A DNA stretch of 64,000 nt from Paenilisteria newyorkensis (GCF_000766145.1 NZ_JNFB01000012.1:434001-498000); one strand, 5' to 3'. Positions 1 to 8,849 are shown, counted from the stretch's first letter. The notes: a model not told the origin generated them from the letters alone. Program-made: numbers and translations.

Positions 1-192
1 AAGGGCGTGAAGTCGTTTCATTATGCAACGGGACTCGCGGAACGGACGGAAGGATTTATTTTACTTAGTTTGATGGTATTAACAGCGCCGATTTTCTTAT
101 TTTGGACGACATTACTGTTTTTTATCATCGAAATTATCTCGACAATACAGCGTTTAATGGAAGCGCACAGACAGCTCGATAAGGAGGAATGA
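1..192 (+). CDS. CDP-alcohol phosphatidyltransferase-like membrane protein, 3' end only
   Basis: The reading frame is open from base 1, so this is probably the last 64 codons of a gene that begins outside the window. The piece has a Gly-Leu-Ala-Glu-Arg-Thr-Glu motif followed by two closely spaced hydrophobic helices and a polar tail. That pattern resembles the C-terminal helices of CDP-alcohol phosphatidyltransferases, integral membrane enzymes that build phospholipid head groups. The conserved CDP-binding motif would lie upstream and cannot be seen, so the family is an inference. The stop overlaps the ribosome binding site of the next gene, which implies co-transcription with the flavoprotein and the TVP38 protein. 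A short gene starting at GTG 7 is possible but has no ribosome binding site. Confidence 0.5.
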   Translation, partial: KGVKSFHYATGLAERTEGFILLSLMVLTAPIFLFWTTLLFFIIEIISTIQRLMEAHRQLDKEE

Positions 193-197
193 GGGCG

Positions 198-1550
198 ATG
201 AAAATGGATCATCAGGTGATTGTGATTGGCGGCGGCGCGGCGGGACTTTATGCTACGGCAGGGCTGGCGCGGCTTGGCGTCGATGTGGCGGTGGTCAATG
301 CGGACGCGAATATGGGCGGCGACTGTCTTCATTATGGCTGTGTCCCTTCAAAAACGCTGCTACATATGGCGCAGGAGACGACGGACTGGACGGAAATTCA
401 GGCAAAAATGAGGGCCGTGATTGCGGAGATTCAAGTGCATGACAGTGTTCCGCGATTTGAGGAGCTTGGCGCGACGGTTTACATTGGAAAAGCGCGTTTT
501 CTGGATGCGCATCGGATTGTGGTCGGGGATCGGGAACTCTGCGCGAAAAAATTCGTTATTGCGACGGGTTCGCGACCGAGGGTTCCAAATGTTGCGGGGC
601 TTGATGTTTCGATGTATGAAACAAACGAGACGCTATTCCAGATGGCAAAACTTCCACGCAAAATGGCGATTATTGGCGCTGGGCCTGTGGGACTCGAACT
701 CGGGCAGGCATTGCAAAACATTGGCGTTGAAATCACGATTTTCGATCATAATACTGAATTTTTAAAACATTTTAGCCGTGATATTGCGGATATTGCTTTG
801 GAAAAACTAGATTTGGCTATTCATCTAGATAGCGAACTAATCGAAGTGACGCGACTTAATAAAGACGAAATCAGCCTTAAAATCACAGAATCAGGGGTAG
901 AAAAAACGCTAGTCGTCGAAAAAATCCTTTTTGCCGCGGGTCAAATCGCGAATATCGATACGTTGGAACTGGAACGAGCTGGCATCGCTTACGACACGAA
1001 AATCGATACGAATCGTTATTTGCAAACGACGGCACCGCATATTTATGCCATCGGGGACGTGATCGAAAGCCCAAGCCTCACGCACGCAGGCGGCGCCGAA
1101 GCCAGAACTGCACTCACGAACATCGCGTTCGGCAATTTTAGCAAAGTAAACTACAGCACGCTTGCTTCGGTTATTTATACAAAACCAGAAATTTACCAGC
1201 TCCCAGCGACGCAAAAAGCAACACGAATCCTATCCGCATCTGGCGCCAACATCGACCGCTTCAAAACCGATAACGAACCAGAAGCACTCGTCAAAATCGG
1301 CATCGACGCCAAGGCGAAAATCGTTCACGCGGAGGCAATCGGCACGGATATTTCCACCGTCATGCAGCAAGTCGCGCTCCTCAAATCCACAGGCGCCAAG
1401 CTCACAGACCTATCCAAACCAATCTATCCGTACCCAACGAAATCAGAAATTCTTAAAAACATATCCGATCAATTACTCACAGAAAAGCTCGAAAAACCGT
1501 TTTTACAACGACTTATACGCAAAATCATCCAATGGAGGGGGTTATCATGA
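198..1550 (+). CDS. FAD/NAD(P)-dependent pyridine nucleotide-disulfide oxidoreductase, MerA/Lpd type
   Basis: A flavin disulfide reductase of about 450 residues. An N-terminal FAD-binding GGGAAG motif is followed by the redox-active pair in GGDCLHYGCVPSK, a central NAD(P)-binding GAGPVGLELG motif near residue 160, a second FAD-contact motif (YAIGDV) near 275, and a C-terminal dimerisation domain. The usual catalytic His-x-x-x-x-Glu of dihydrolipoamide dehydrogenase is replaced: the region reads IYPYPTKSE, with Tyr where His normally sits, which is closer to mercuric-reductase-like members. There is no N-terminal HMA domain and no C-terminal Cys pair, so mercury reduction is not supported and the substrate is unknown. 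ATG 198 is chosen because AAGGAGG at 181-187 gives it good spacing, whereas ATG 189 is too close. Its stop overlaps the next start (ATGA). Confidence 0.85.
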   Translation: MKMDHQVIVIGGGAAGLYATAGLARLGVDVAVVNADANMGGDCLHYGCVPSKTLLHMAQETTDWTEIQAKMRAVIAEIQVHDSVPRFEELGATVYIGKARFLDAHRIVVGDRELCAKKFVIATGSRPRVPNVAGLDVSMYETNETLFQMAKLPRKMAIIGAGPVGLELGQALQNIGVEITIFDHNTEFLKHFSRDIADIALEKLDLAIHLDSELIEVTRLNKDEISLKITESGVEKTLVVEKILFAAGQIANIDTLELERAGIAYDTKIDTNRYLQTTAPHIYAIGDVIESPSLTHAGGAEARTALTNIAFGNFSKVNYSTLASVIYTKPEIYQLPATQKATRILSASGANIDRFKTDNEPEALVKIGIDAKAKIVHAEAIGTDISTVMQQVALLKSTGAKLTDLSKPIYPYPTKSEILKNISDQLLTEKLEKPFLQRLIRKIIQWRGLS

Positions 1551-2194
1551 AGAAATTTTGGCAAGAATGGCGTGGCATTATTTTATTCGTCGCTTTTGTC
1601 CTCACTGGTTTTTTAGTCATTTATCAGCTCGGAATTGTGGATAGTTTCAACGTCGCGGAGCTCAGTCAAGTCGTGCGCGATATGGGAATCTGGGGCAAAA
1701 TCCTCTACGTGATCACCTATATTCTGCGTCCACTCGTCCTGTTTCCCGCAACGCCGCTCACGCTTTTTGGCGGATACACATTCGGTGCGGTTCAAGGCAC
1801 GATTCTGGACGTCATTGGCGCTGGAACGGGAGCACTTCTCGCTTTCTGGATCGCCCGCAAACTTGGAAAAGATAAAATCGAACGGCTCATCCAAGGCAAG
1901 AAAATCGAGAAATTTGATCATAAAATCGGCGAAAATGGCTTTTTAGTCATACTATACTTGCGACTCATTCCACTTTTTCCTTTTGATAGTATTAATTATT
2001 CGATGGGGCTCAGTTCCGTTCAGACGCGCGATTATGCGGCGGCAACTTATCTCGGCATTATTCCAGGCGCGTTTGTCCTCAATTTCCTCGGTTCCTCGCT
2101 CGGTCGGCTTGATTGGCAATTTTACACAGCGATCGGTTTATACGCTTTTATGATTATTTTACCCCTGATTGTGAAAAAATTAAGAAATACCTAA
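1547..2194 (+). CDS. TVP38/TMEM64 (VTT/DedA-like) family membrane protein
   Basis: About 215 residues with several hydrophobic segments. It has the VTT-domain signature: a re-entrant region FPATPLTLFGGYTFGAVQGT, then GAGTGALLAFWIARKLGKD, and a later LRLIPLFPFDSINYSMGLSSV segment. Members are polytopic inner-membrane proteins, some implicated in lipid scrambling or membrane homeostasis; no specific substrate can be assigned here. The start ATG 1547 overlaps the flavoprotein stop and follows a GGAGGGGG ribosome binding site inside the upstream gene, indicating translational coupling. Flavoprotein plus TVP38 is a recurrent pairing, so a shared membrane or redox role is plausible but unproven. 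Confidence 0.85.
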   Translation: MKKFWQEWRGIILFVAFVLTGFLVIYQLGIVDSFNVAELSQVVRDMGIWGKILYVITYILRPLVLFPATPLTLFGGYTFGAVQGTILDVIGAGTGALLAFWIARKLGKDKIERLIQGKKIEKFDHKIGENGFLVILYLRLIPLFPFDSINYSMGLSSVQTRDYAAATYLGIIPGAFVLNFLGSSLGRLDWQFYTAIGLYAFMIILPLIVKKLRNT

Positions 2195-2249
2195 TAGCTA
2201 TCTATTTCAAAGAGATCTATGTTCAAGTTGGTGTGGTAGTCCTATGCAA

Positions 2250-2279
2250 AAAGGAGACTCCAAAATTGGAATCTCCTTT
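2250..2279. terminator. Likely bidirectional terminator between convergent genes
   Basis: A 12-bp stem, AAAGGAGACTCC with GGAATCTCCTTT, around a 6-base loop, with one C-A mismatch that becomes a G-T wobble on the other strand. It sits between the ends of two convergent genes. The U-tracts are short, so efficiency is uncertain. Confidence 0.55.
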
Positions 2280-2285
2280 CATCCA

Positions 2286-3218
2286 TTATTTCAATTCTAA
2301 GTTCTTCGCTAGAGAATCGTGTAATTTCTGACGTTCTGCATCGGATACGTTGTAGTACCAAATACCATCCATCTTACCACCGTCGCCGGCAACTGTCATG
2401 TTCTCAACGTTTTTACGCGCGCCTAGATAGTTCTTAGCGATACGTGTCATATCTGTCATCGTTAAATCGGTTTGCATGTTATTTCCAACTGCAGACAAGA
2501 TATCGTTGAAGTTCCATAATGTTTCCGTCGTTGCGATTTTCTCTACAACGGCTTGAATCACTTCTTGTTGACGCATTTGACGACCGAAGTCACCACGCGC
2601 ATCGGTTTTACGAATACGAGTGTAGGCTAGAGCATCGGTACCGTTTAGCGTCACTTCGCCTTTTTTGAACTCTTTATCTTTCAGGCTAATATCCATATCA
2701 TTATAAACCGTAACACCACCAACAGCGTCGACCAAATCTTTCAGGCCTTCCATGTTCATTTTGATGTAGTAGTTAATCGGAATACCATTTAAAAAGTGAG
2801 TCACCGTATCTTCGGCCATTTTCACGCCACCGTAAGCATAGGCAGCATTGATTTTGTTTGTGGAATCGTGTCCGATAATTTCGGTACGCGTATCACGAGG
2901 AATACTCAACATCTGTGCTTTGTTCGTTGTCCCATTAACGGTAGCAACCATGGTTGTATCGGAACGACCAACATCGCCTTCTCGTTCGTCAATACCTAAA
3001 ATAAGGACGGAGAACGGGTTGCCGCCATCCAATTTGACGGGGTTCGCCGCTCGACCTTCGACGGGCGTATATATGTTATCCATTGTTGATTTTGTTTGGT
3101 ATACGGCATAACCAACGATGCCTCCTAAAATTAAAAATATACCTAAAACAGACCATAGGAAAATCTTCAAACCTGTACGTTTTTTCTTCTTTGTAGCTGT
3201 GCGTTTTTCAGCGCGCAT
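2286..3218 (-). CDS. LCP (LytR-CpsA-Psr) family cell-wall glycopolymer ligase
   Basis: About 310 residues: a Lys/Arg-rich cytoplasmic N-terminus, one transmembrane helix (IFLWSVLGIFLILGGIVGYAVY), then an extracellular LCP domain. Visible LCP hallmarks are FSVLILGIDEREG, GRSDTTMVATVN, LSIPRDTRTEI, NAAYAYGG, and the late LAYTRIRKTDARGDFGRQMRQQEVI segment with the conserved Arg residues that bind pyrophosphate. These enzymes attach undecaprenyl-linked wall teichoic acid or related polymers to peptidoglycan. ATG 3218 is chosen as the first in-frame ATG in front of a basic N-terminus; a stronger AGGAGG lies further upstream (near 3250) without a suitable in-frame start. It is divergent from tagO, which makes the lipid-linked precursor for such polymers. 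Confidence 0.9.
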   Translation of the reverse strand: MRAEKRTATKKKKRTGLKIFLWSVLGIFLILGGIVGYAVYQTKSTMDNIYTPVEGRAANPVKLDGGNPFSVLILGIDEREGDVGRSDTTMVATVNGTTNKAQMLSIPRDTRTEIIGHDSTNKINAAYAYGGVKMAEDTVTHFLNGIPINYYIKMNMEGLKDLVDAVGGVTVYNDMDISLKDKEFKKGEVTLNGTDALAYTRIRKTDARGDFGRQMRQQEVIQAVVEKIATTETLWNFNDILSAVGNNMQTDLTMTDMTRIAKNYLGARKNVENMTVAGDGGKMDGIWYYNVSDAERQKLHDSLAKNLELK

Positions 3219-3350
3219 GTGCTTCTCAACCTCTCTAGTGGAATTTCTGTCACCTCCTATTTTACTACAAACTGTCAAATAAGTCACTGTTAATTCCATG
3301 AGTATTTGATTAGAAAATGCGGAACAGGAAATCTTGTCTATGGGTTTTCA

Positions 3351-3379
3351 TTGTTTTTTTTCAGGTTTGTGGGTATACT
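3351..3379 (+). promoter_or_regulatory. Predicted sigma-A promoter of tagO
   Basis: TTGTTT at 3351-3356 and TATACT at 3374-3379, separated by 17 bases, about 50 bases upstream of the tagO start. The elements fit the housekeeping consensus. Confidence 0.55.
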
Positions 3380-3431
3380 TGTAGGAGTATGAATCTATAC
3401 ATAAATTTGGCACGAGGGAGCACGAGGAATT

Positions 3432-4493
3432 ATGTGGACTGTTATTTTAATATGTTTTTTAGCCTCGCTGCTGTTAACCCCTGTGGTGAGACGCGTTGTA
3501 CTTAAATTTGATATTACGGACAAACCGGATAAAAGAAGAATTAATGTCGTACCGATACCGAGCTTGGGTGGGGTGGCTATTTTCATCGCCTTTCTCATCG
3601 GGATGTTCTTGCTTCCAATCGATAAAACACTATTATGGCCGCTTATCATTGGGGCGAGCGTGATTGCGCTGACGGGTATTCTGGACGATATTTTGGAATT
3701 AAAAGCGCGGTACAAGTTGATTGGTCAGCTGCTCGCGGCGGGCATTATTGTTTTCTGGGGTGGCGTCAACATTACGTTTATTAATTTGCCGTTTGGTGGC
3801 GAGGTGTACTTCGGTTACCTGTCGATTCCACTGACGATTCTGTGGATTGTGGCGATTACGAACGCGATTAATTTGATTGACGGGCTGGACGGACTCGCGG
3901 CAGGTGTTTCGACGATTGCGCTCTTAACGATTATGGGCATGGCTTTCGTGATGGGCGATCCACTCGTTATCATGATTACGGCGGTGCTTGCAGCTTCGAC
4001 GCTCGGCTTTCTACCATACAATTTCTACCCCGCCAAAATTTTCATGGGTGACACGGGCGCGCTGTTTTTAGGTTATATCATCGCGATTCTTTCGTTGATG
4101 GGCTTTAAAAATGTCACGTTTATCTCGCTGATTGTGCCGGTACTTATTCTAGGCGTGCCGATTTTCGATACGATTTTAGCGATTATTAGACGCATTGTGC
4201 ACCGGACTCCGATTGCGATGGCGGATAAATCGCATTTGCATCACAGTTTGATGAAGCTTGGGTTTACGCATCGCCAAACCGTGATTCTAATCTATGCGAT
4301 TTCGGCGTTATTCTCGCTATTTGCCCTTATTTTTACGATGTCGACATTCTGGGGATCGTTCCTGCTGATCTTGGTACTACTCGTGATTGTGGAGTTTTTC
4401 GTGGAAGTATTAGGACTTGTGAGCCAGAATTACCGACCGATGATGCGGCTTTTGCGGATTGAACGGATGGACCGTGAAGAGGAACAGGAATAG
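3432..4493 (+). CDS. tagO: Undecaprenyl-phosphate GlcNAc-1-phosphate transferase (TagO/WecA family)
   Basis: Polytopic enzyme of 353 residues that transfers GlcNAc-1-phosphate from UDP-GlcNAc to undecaprenyl phosphate, the first membrane step of wall teichoic acid synthesis. Family motifs appear in order: GILDDILELKARYKLIGQ near residue 82 (the DD metal and nucleotide site), TNAINLIDGLDGLAAG near 140, a PAKIFMGDTGALFLG motif near 200, and the HLHHSLMKLG histidine motif near 268 that marks the WecA/TagO rather than the MraY branch. About ten hydrophobic helices are apparent. An AGGA stretch lies just before ATG 3432. The gene is divergent from an LCP ligase, consistent with both ends of the same pathway being encoded together. 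Confidence 0.92.
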   Translation: MWTVILICFLASLLLTPVVRRVVLKFDITDKPDKRRINVVPIPSLGGVAIFIAFLIGMFLLPIDKTLLWPLIIGASVIALTGILDDILELKARYKLIGQLLAAGIIVFWGGVNITFINLPFGGEVYFGYLSIPLTILWIVAITNAINLIDGLDGLAAGVSTIALLTIMGMAFVMGDPLVIMITAVLAASTLGFLPYNFYPAKIFMGDTGALFLGYIIAILSLMGFKNVTFISLIVPVLILGVPIFDTILAIIRRIVHRTPIAMADKSHLHHSLMKLGFTHRQTVILIYAISALFSLFALIFTMSTFWGSFLLILVLLVIVEFFVEVLGLVSQNYRPMMRLLRIERMDREEEQE

Positions 4494-4530
4494 AGGACTT
4501 ATCTCGCAGTTGGGATAGGTTCTTTTTTTG
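4494..4530 (+). terminator. Intrinsic terminator of tagO
   Basis: AGGACTTATC pairs with GATAGGTTCT, including G-U wobbles, around a 10-base loop, followed by a run of seven T. It starts right after the tagO stop. Confidence 0.7.
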
Positions 4531-4610
4531 TGCTAAAAGAGGCTTGATGCGTTGCGCCATCTGTGTTACTCTATTCAAGTAGGTTTTAAAAATCAAAGGA
4601 GAGATAAAAC

Positions 4611-5519
4611 ATGAATATTATTGCCACGGCAGAGTCGGTTTTGCAAGCTGAATTGTTGTTGGGCGCGGGGGTAGACACGCTATACGTCGGAGGAAGTCGA
4701 TTTGGACTGCGCATGCCGCAATCACTGACGCTCGCCGATATTAGTGAAATTACTAACAAAGCGCACGAAGCAGGGAAGAAGGTCTTAGTGGCCGTGAATG
4801 CGCTCATGCATAATGAGCATTTGAAGGATTTACTTGCTTATTTACGTGAAATAGCTAACATGAAAGTAGACGCCATAACTGTAGGGGATCCAGGTGTTGT
4901 TTTTATGTTGCACGAAATGGAACTTGATTTACCGTTTATCTATGACGCGCAGACGTTTGTGACGAGCGCGGAACAGGTGGATTTTTGGGTGAAACAGGGG
5001 GCAGTTGGGGCTGTCATGGCTCGTGAATTGACGCTGATTGAGCTGGAAGCAATTACGGCGAAGATGGCTGTGCCGATTGAGGTGCAGGTGTATGGCCCGA
5101 CGTGTATTCACCAATCGAAGCGCAAACTCGTGACGAATTACCAGAACATTGTCGAGATAAAAGATGATACGTCGAAGGAACGCGGGCTTTATTTGCGTGA
5201 ACCGAATGACGCGGATAGTCAGTTGCCGATTTATGAGGACGAGAATGGGACGCATATTTTTTCAACGGAGGATTTGTCGTTGATGCCTTATTTGGAGCGT
5301 GTGTATAACGCGGGCTTGCGGACTTGGAAGTTGGATGGTGTTTTATTGCCGGGCGAGGATTTTGTCGCGATTGTGACGTTATTCGTGCAGGCGAAAGAAG
5401 CGCTCGAGGCAGGCGATTTTGTTGCGGAGACATTTGTGAACCGTTTAGCAAAATTACAGCTGGAGACGCGGACGCTTGGAACAGGATTCTTTTTGAAACA
5501 GCCAGATGAGGTAAAATGA
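4611..5519 (+). CDS. yrrN: U32 family peptidase, YrrN/TrhP-type tRNA uridine hydroxylation protein
   Basis: A U32-family protein of 302 residues starting with MNIIATAESVLQAELLLGAGVDTLYVGG, a TIM-barrel start typical of the short YrrN-type member. Paired U32 proteins (YrrN and YrrO in Bacillus subtilis) take part in 5-hydroxyuridine formation at tRNA position 34, using prephenate-derived chemistry; classical protease activity is doubtful for this branch. Here the two genes are adjacent, 13 bases apart, in the same order as in Bacillus. ATG 4611 follows AAAGGAGA at good spacing. The short member lacks the extended C-terminal domain of its partner, and PTCIHQSKRKLVTNYQN near residue 163 corresponds to the family's Cys-containing core segment. 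Confidence 0.85.
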   Translation: MNIIATAESVLQAELLLGAGVDTLYVGGSRFGLRMPQSLTLADISEITNKAHEAGKKVLVAVNALMHNEHLKDLLAYLREIANMKVDAITVGDPGVVFMLHEMELDLPFIYDAQTFVTSAEQVDFWVKQGAVGAVMARELTLIELEAITAKMAVPIEVQVYGPTCIHQSKRKLVTNYQNIVEIKDDTSKERGLYLREPNDADSQLPIYEDENGTHIFSTEDLSLMPYLERVYNAGLRTWKLDGVLLPGEDFVAIVTLFVQAKEALEAGDFVAETFVNRLAKLQLETRTLGTGFFLKQPDEVK

Positions 5520-5532
5520 GGAGGGCATGACA

Positions 5533-6798
5533 ATGACTGGAAGAAAAAATTTGAAAAAGCCGGAAGTTTTAGCGCCGGCGGGTAACTTGGAGAAATTGAA
5601 AATTGCGATTCGCTATGGTGCGGACGCTGTATATATTGGTGGACAGGCTTTCGGGCTTCGTTCGCGTGCTGGGAATTTTTCATATGAGGAGATGCAAGAA
5701 GGTGTGGCATTTGCGCATGCGCGTGACGCGAAAGTTTATGTAGCGGCGAATATGGTCGCGCATGATGGGGATACAGAAGGTGCCGGTGAGTTTTTCCGGA
5801 CGTTGCGTGATATCGGGATTGATGCGGTCATCGTGTCGGATCCAGCGCTAATTAGTATTTGTTTTGCGGATGCGCCGGGACTTCCTGTGCATTTGTCGAC
5901 GCAGGCTTCGGCGACGAACTACAAAACGCTTGAATTCTGGAAGCAGCAGGGCTTGGAGCGCGTGGTTTTGGCGCGTGAAGTGAGCATGAGCGAGATTCAG
6001 GAAATCGGCCAAAATACGGATGTCGAGATGGAAGCGTTCATTCATGGCGCGATGTGTATCTCGTATTCTGGACGCTGTACGCTATCGAATCATATGGCGA
6101 ATCGGGACGCGAATCGTGGCGGCTGTGCGCAAAGTTGCCGCTGGAAATATGACCTTTTTGAAATCGATAATGGCGTGCCACGTAATTTGGTCGATGAGGA
6201 TGAGGAGCCGTTTTCGATGAGCGCGGTTGATTTATCGATGATCCGCTTCATTCCCGATATGGTCGAAGCAGGCGTGGATAGTCTCAAAATTGAAGGTCGA
6301 ATGAAGTCGATTCATTACGTTTCGACGGTGGCAAGCGTGTATCGCAAAGTCGTGGACGCGTATTGTGCTGATCCAGATAATTTCGTTTTCGATCCAGCTT
6401 GGGAAGCAGAACTTTGGAAAGTCGCACAACGCGAACTATCGACAGGTTTCTTCTATCAAGAGCCGACCGAAGACGAGCAACTATTCGGCAAAACACGCAA
6501 AATTCCACAATACGCGTTCGCAGCACAAGTATTAGACTACGACCCAGCTACGAAAATCGCAACACTACAACAACGAAACAATTTTGGCGTTGGCGAAGAA
6601 ATTGAATTTTATGGCCCGGGAGAAGTAGGATTTAAACAAGTCGTGAAAGATCTCTGGAACGAACACGATGAGCCAATTGAACGCGCACCAAACGCGATGA
6701 TGACGGTGAAAATGACTGTCGACCATCCCGTAGAAGAATTTTACTTCATGCGCAAGAAAAAAGAAGAACGCAAAGCTAAGAAACGCGTGAAAGCATAG
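5533..6798 (+). CDS. yrrO: U32 family peptidase, YrrO/TrhP-type tRNA uridine hydroxylation protein
   Basis: The long U32 member (about 421 residues). The barrel begins PEVLAPAGNLEKLKIAIRYGADAVYIGG. The family signature lies near residues 165-200: EAFIHGAMCISYSGRCTLSNHMANRDANRGGCAQSCRWKY, whose four cysteines match the Fe-S or metal cluster ligands described for tRNA-hydroxylating U32 proteins. A C-terminal beta-rich domain follows after about residue 330. It is expected to act with the upstream YrrN homologue on wobble uridine. AGGAGG at 5519-5524 gives poor spacing to ATG 5527 but ideal spacing to ATG 5533, so the latter is called. No clear terminator is seen after the stop. Confidence 0.88.
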   Translation: MTGRKNLKKPEVLAPAGNLEKLKIAIRYGADAVYIGGQAFGLRSRAGNFSYEEMQEGVAFAHARDAKVYVAANMVAHDGDTEGAGEFFRTLRDIGIDAVIVSDPALISICFADAPGLPVHLSTQASATNYKTLEFWKQQGLERVVLAREVSMSEIQEIGQNTDVEMEAFIHGAMCISYSGRCTLSNHMANRDANRGGCAQSCRWKYDLFEIDNGVPRNLVDEDEEPFSMSAVDLSMIRFIPDMVEAGVDSLKIEGRMKSIHYVSTVASVYRKVVDAYCADPDNFVFDPAWEAELWKVAQRELSTGFFYQEPTEDEQLFGKTRKIPQYAFAAQVLDYDPATKIATLQQRNNFGVGEEIEFYGPGEVGFKQVVKDLWNEHDEPIERAPNAMMTVKMTVDHPVEEFYFMRKKKEERKAKKRVKA

Positions 6799-6848
6799 CA
6801 CATAAAATTATTTTTAGTGAGCCAATTCCAGCCAGCTGCCTTAAAACA

Positions 6849-6857
6849 TGTTATAAT
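6849..6857 (+). promoter_or_regulatory. Extended -10 promoter element before lemA
   Basis: TGTTATAAT, an extended -10 (TGnTATAAT), lies 32 bases before the lemA start. No good -35 is visible, as expected for extended -10 promoters. Confidence 0.5.
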
Positions 6858-6888
6858 GTAGCTAAACACGAAAAGGAGTTGTATAAAC

Positions 6889-7446
6889 ATGATAGGATGG
6901 ATTATTGCTATTGCGGTCGTTGTTATACTTGTTCTGATTTATTTTGGAATGTATAACAGCCTTGTCAAATATCGCAACAGAGTAGAAGAAACGTGGGCGC
7001 AAATCGATGTGCAATTGAAACGTCGCTTTGATTTAATTCCGAATTTAATTGAAACGGTCAAAGGTTACGCGTCACACGAGAAAGAAACGCTTGCAAAAGT
7101 GGTGGAAGCTCGTAATATGATGACACAAGCCCCTGCAGACGGTCGTGGCGAACAAATGGAAGCAGATAACATGCTGACTGGCGCGCTGAAATCCGTTTTT
7201 GCTTTGGCAGAGTCGTACCCAGATTTAAAAGCGAATACATCATTTATCGAATTGCAACACGAACTAGCAACAACAGAAAACAAAGTGGCTTATTCACGCC
7301 AACTGTACAACACGACGGTCATGACCTATAACACAAAAATCGAATCGGTACCTTCTAATATTGTTGCTAAAATGGGCGGATTCACAAAACGTGATATGCT
7401 TGCAACACCAGAAGAAGAAAAAGTGGTTCCAAAAGTTCAATTCTAA
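6889..7446 (+). CDS. lemA: LemA family membrane protein
   Basis: 185 residues with an N-terminal transmembrane helix (IIAIAVVVILVLIYFGMYN) and a cytoplasmic helical domain with the LemA core: YRNRVEETWAQIDVQLKRRFDLIPNLIETVKGYASHEKETL. LemA proteins are single-pass helical-bundle proteins of poorly defined role. Their gene is very often next to htpX, as it is here 23 bases downstream, suggesting a joint role in membrane protein quality control. ATG 6889 follows AAAAGGAG. The length matches typical LemA proteins. Confidence 0.92.
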   Translation: MIGWIIAIAVVVILVLIYFGMYNSLVKYRNRVEETWAQIDVQLKRRFDLIPNLIETVKGYASHEKETLAKVVEARNMMTQAPADGRGEQMEADNMLTGALKSVFALAESYPDLKANTSFIELQHELATTENKVAYSRQLYNTTVMTYNTKIESVPSNIVAKMGGFTKRDMLATPEEEKVVPKVQF

Positions 7447-7469
7447 AACACTGAAAGGAAGAATGCGCC

Positions 7470-8396
7470 ATGTTATTTGAGCAAATAGCGGCTAATAAGC
7501 GTAAGACAGTGTTCATTGTTTTAGGATTCTTCATTTTTGTGATGTTGGTCGGATGTGCTATCGGGATTTTGGTTTATAATAATTATTTGAACGGTCTCAT
7601 TATGGCGGCTGTGATTGGTGCTATTTATATCGCGATTATGATTTTTTCAAGTTCGAAGGTCGTTATGACGATGAACCGGGCGAAGGAAGTCACATCCAAA
7701 GATCAGGAACCAGTGCTTTGGGACACCGTGGAGAGTATGGCGATGGTTGCAGGAATTCCAATGCCAAAAGTATACATTGTAGAAGATCCAAGTCCGAATG
7801 CTTTCGCAACAGGAATCTCGCCTGAAAAAGGTGCGGTTGCTGTAACGCGAGGTTTGCTTGACAAGTTGGAACGCTACGAGCTAGAGGGCGTTATCGCGCA
7901 TGAAGTCGCACATATTCGGAACTACGATATCCGCCTTTCTACGATTGCCATCGCGCTTGTCGCTGTCGTTGCGATTTTGTCCGATTTAGCGATGCGGATG
8001 CTCTTCTGGGGTAGCATTACTGGTGGCAACAACAATCGGAAAAGTAACGACAACAATGGTGGCGGCGGTGCCCAAGCGATTATCTACATCGTAGCCCTCG
8101 TTTTCGTTATTTTAGCTCCAATCATTGCAACGGCGATTCAGTTCGCGCTCAGCCGTAACCGTGAATATTTAGCGGATGCGACAGCGATCGAATTGACGCG
8201 GAACCCACAAGGCTTGGCCGACGCCCTACGCAAAATTGGTGGCGACACGACAAAAATGAAACAGCCGAGTGCAGCGTCCGAATCGATCTACTTCACAACG
8301 CCGTCAAAAGGTGAAAAGAAGAAGAAAGAGAAAGCCGGAATGTTTGACTCGCATCCGCCAATTGCAAGCAGAATTGAGCGTTTGGAACATATGTAA
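7470..8396 (+). CDS. htpX: HtpX-like M48 zinc metalloprotease, integral membrane
   Basis: 308 residues with two N-terminal transmembrane helices, the zinc-binding HEVAH motif near residue 143 preceded by LEGVIAHEVAHIRN, further hydrophobic segments, and the third ligand region SRNREYLADATAIELTRNP near residue 230. HtpX homologues degrade damaged or misfolded membrane proteins. Between the HEVAH motif and the ligand region there is a low-complexity Asn/Gly-rich loop (GGNNNRKSNDNNGGGG), unusually rich in Asn. It is the second gene of a lemA-htpX operon and is followed by a long terminator hairpin. Confidence 0.93.
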   Translation: MLFEQIAANKRKTVFIVLGFFIFVMLVGCAIGILVYNNYLNGLIMAAVIGAIYIAIMIFSSSKVVMTMNRAKEVTSKDQEPVLWDTVESMAMVAGIPMPKVYIVEDPSPNAFATGISPEKGAVAVTRGLLDKLERYELEGVIAHEVAHIRNYDIRLSTIAIALVAVVAILSDLAMRMLFWGSITGGNNNRKSNDNNGGGGAQAIIYIVALVFVILAPIIATAIQFALSRNREYLADATAIELTRNPQGLADALRKIGGDTTKMKQPSAASESIYFTTPSKGEKKKKEKAGMFDSHPPIASRIERLEHM

Positions 8397-8401
8397 CACA
8401 A

Positions 8402-8462
8402 AACTAGGAAACTTAGCGACTGTTAGTGAAAACTAGCTAGTCTGCGGATTCCTAGTTTTTTT
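8402..8462 (+). terminator. Terminator after htpX
   Basis: AAACTAGGAA pairs with TTCCTAGTTT across an inner hairpin region that includes ACTAGCTAGT, followed by seven T. It closes the lemA-htpX operon. Confidence 0.7.
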
Positions 8463-8590
8463 ATATGGATGCATGAATAAAAATACATATGATTGTATGT
8501 TGATGAACCGTCTTTTTCTGAAAAAACAGAGATGGCATTTTTGTGAACAGTTATTTTTCATGTAAAAAAAGTTGGATTTTTTGCTGACTA

Positions 8591-8849
8591 TTGATGCGAG
8601 ATGGCGATAAGATATAGTTAGGCGCAAAAAGCATAGGCATAATTAAAATACGACAAATGAGGTGTGTACAGATTGGTATTACTCTAAGCCGGATACGTGA
8701 TGGATTACGTGGCAACGTAAAAAAATAGAGACAGAAGTGAAAATGTGCGGAAACTGTTTTTGTAAAATAATGGTGCAACACTTGTGCAATGAAAAAGAAA
8801 TTATTTTAGTCAGAAGAAGGAGGAAATAACTGCTTATCATAGAGATTTT
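8591..8849 (+). promoter_or_regulatory. Promoter and long leader of the CotH surface-protein gene
   Basis: The 8463-8849 gap holds no gene. A plausible sigma-A promoter is TTGATG (8591-8596), 16 bases, TATAGT (8613-8618), giving a leader of roughly 225 nt. The leader contains a possible hairpin in which GCC...ACGT pairs with ACGT...GGC near 8684-8712. A strong AGGAGG lies at 8818-8823, but no in-frame ATG, GTG or TTG follows it at normal distance. I compared the leader with c-di-GMP, c-di-AMP, SAM and preQ1 riboswitch cores by eye and found no convincing match. Confidence 0.4.

Noticed and set aside
8640-8710. Known riboswitch class (c-di-GMP, SAM or preQ1)
   Set aside because: Some GGC and GCC spacing resembles GEMM elements, but the conserved cores and the pairing needed are absent.
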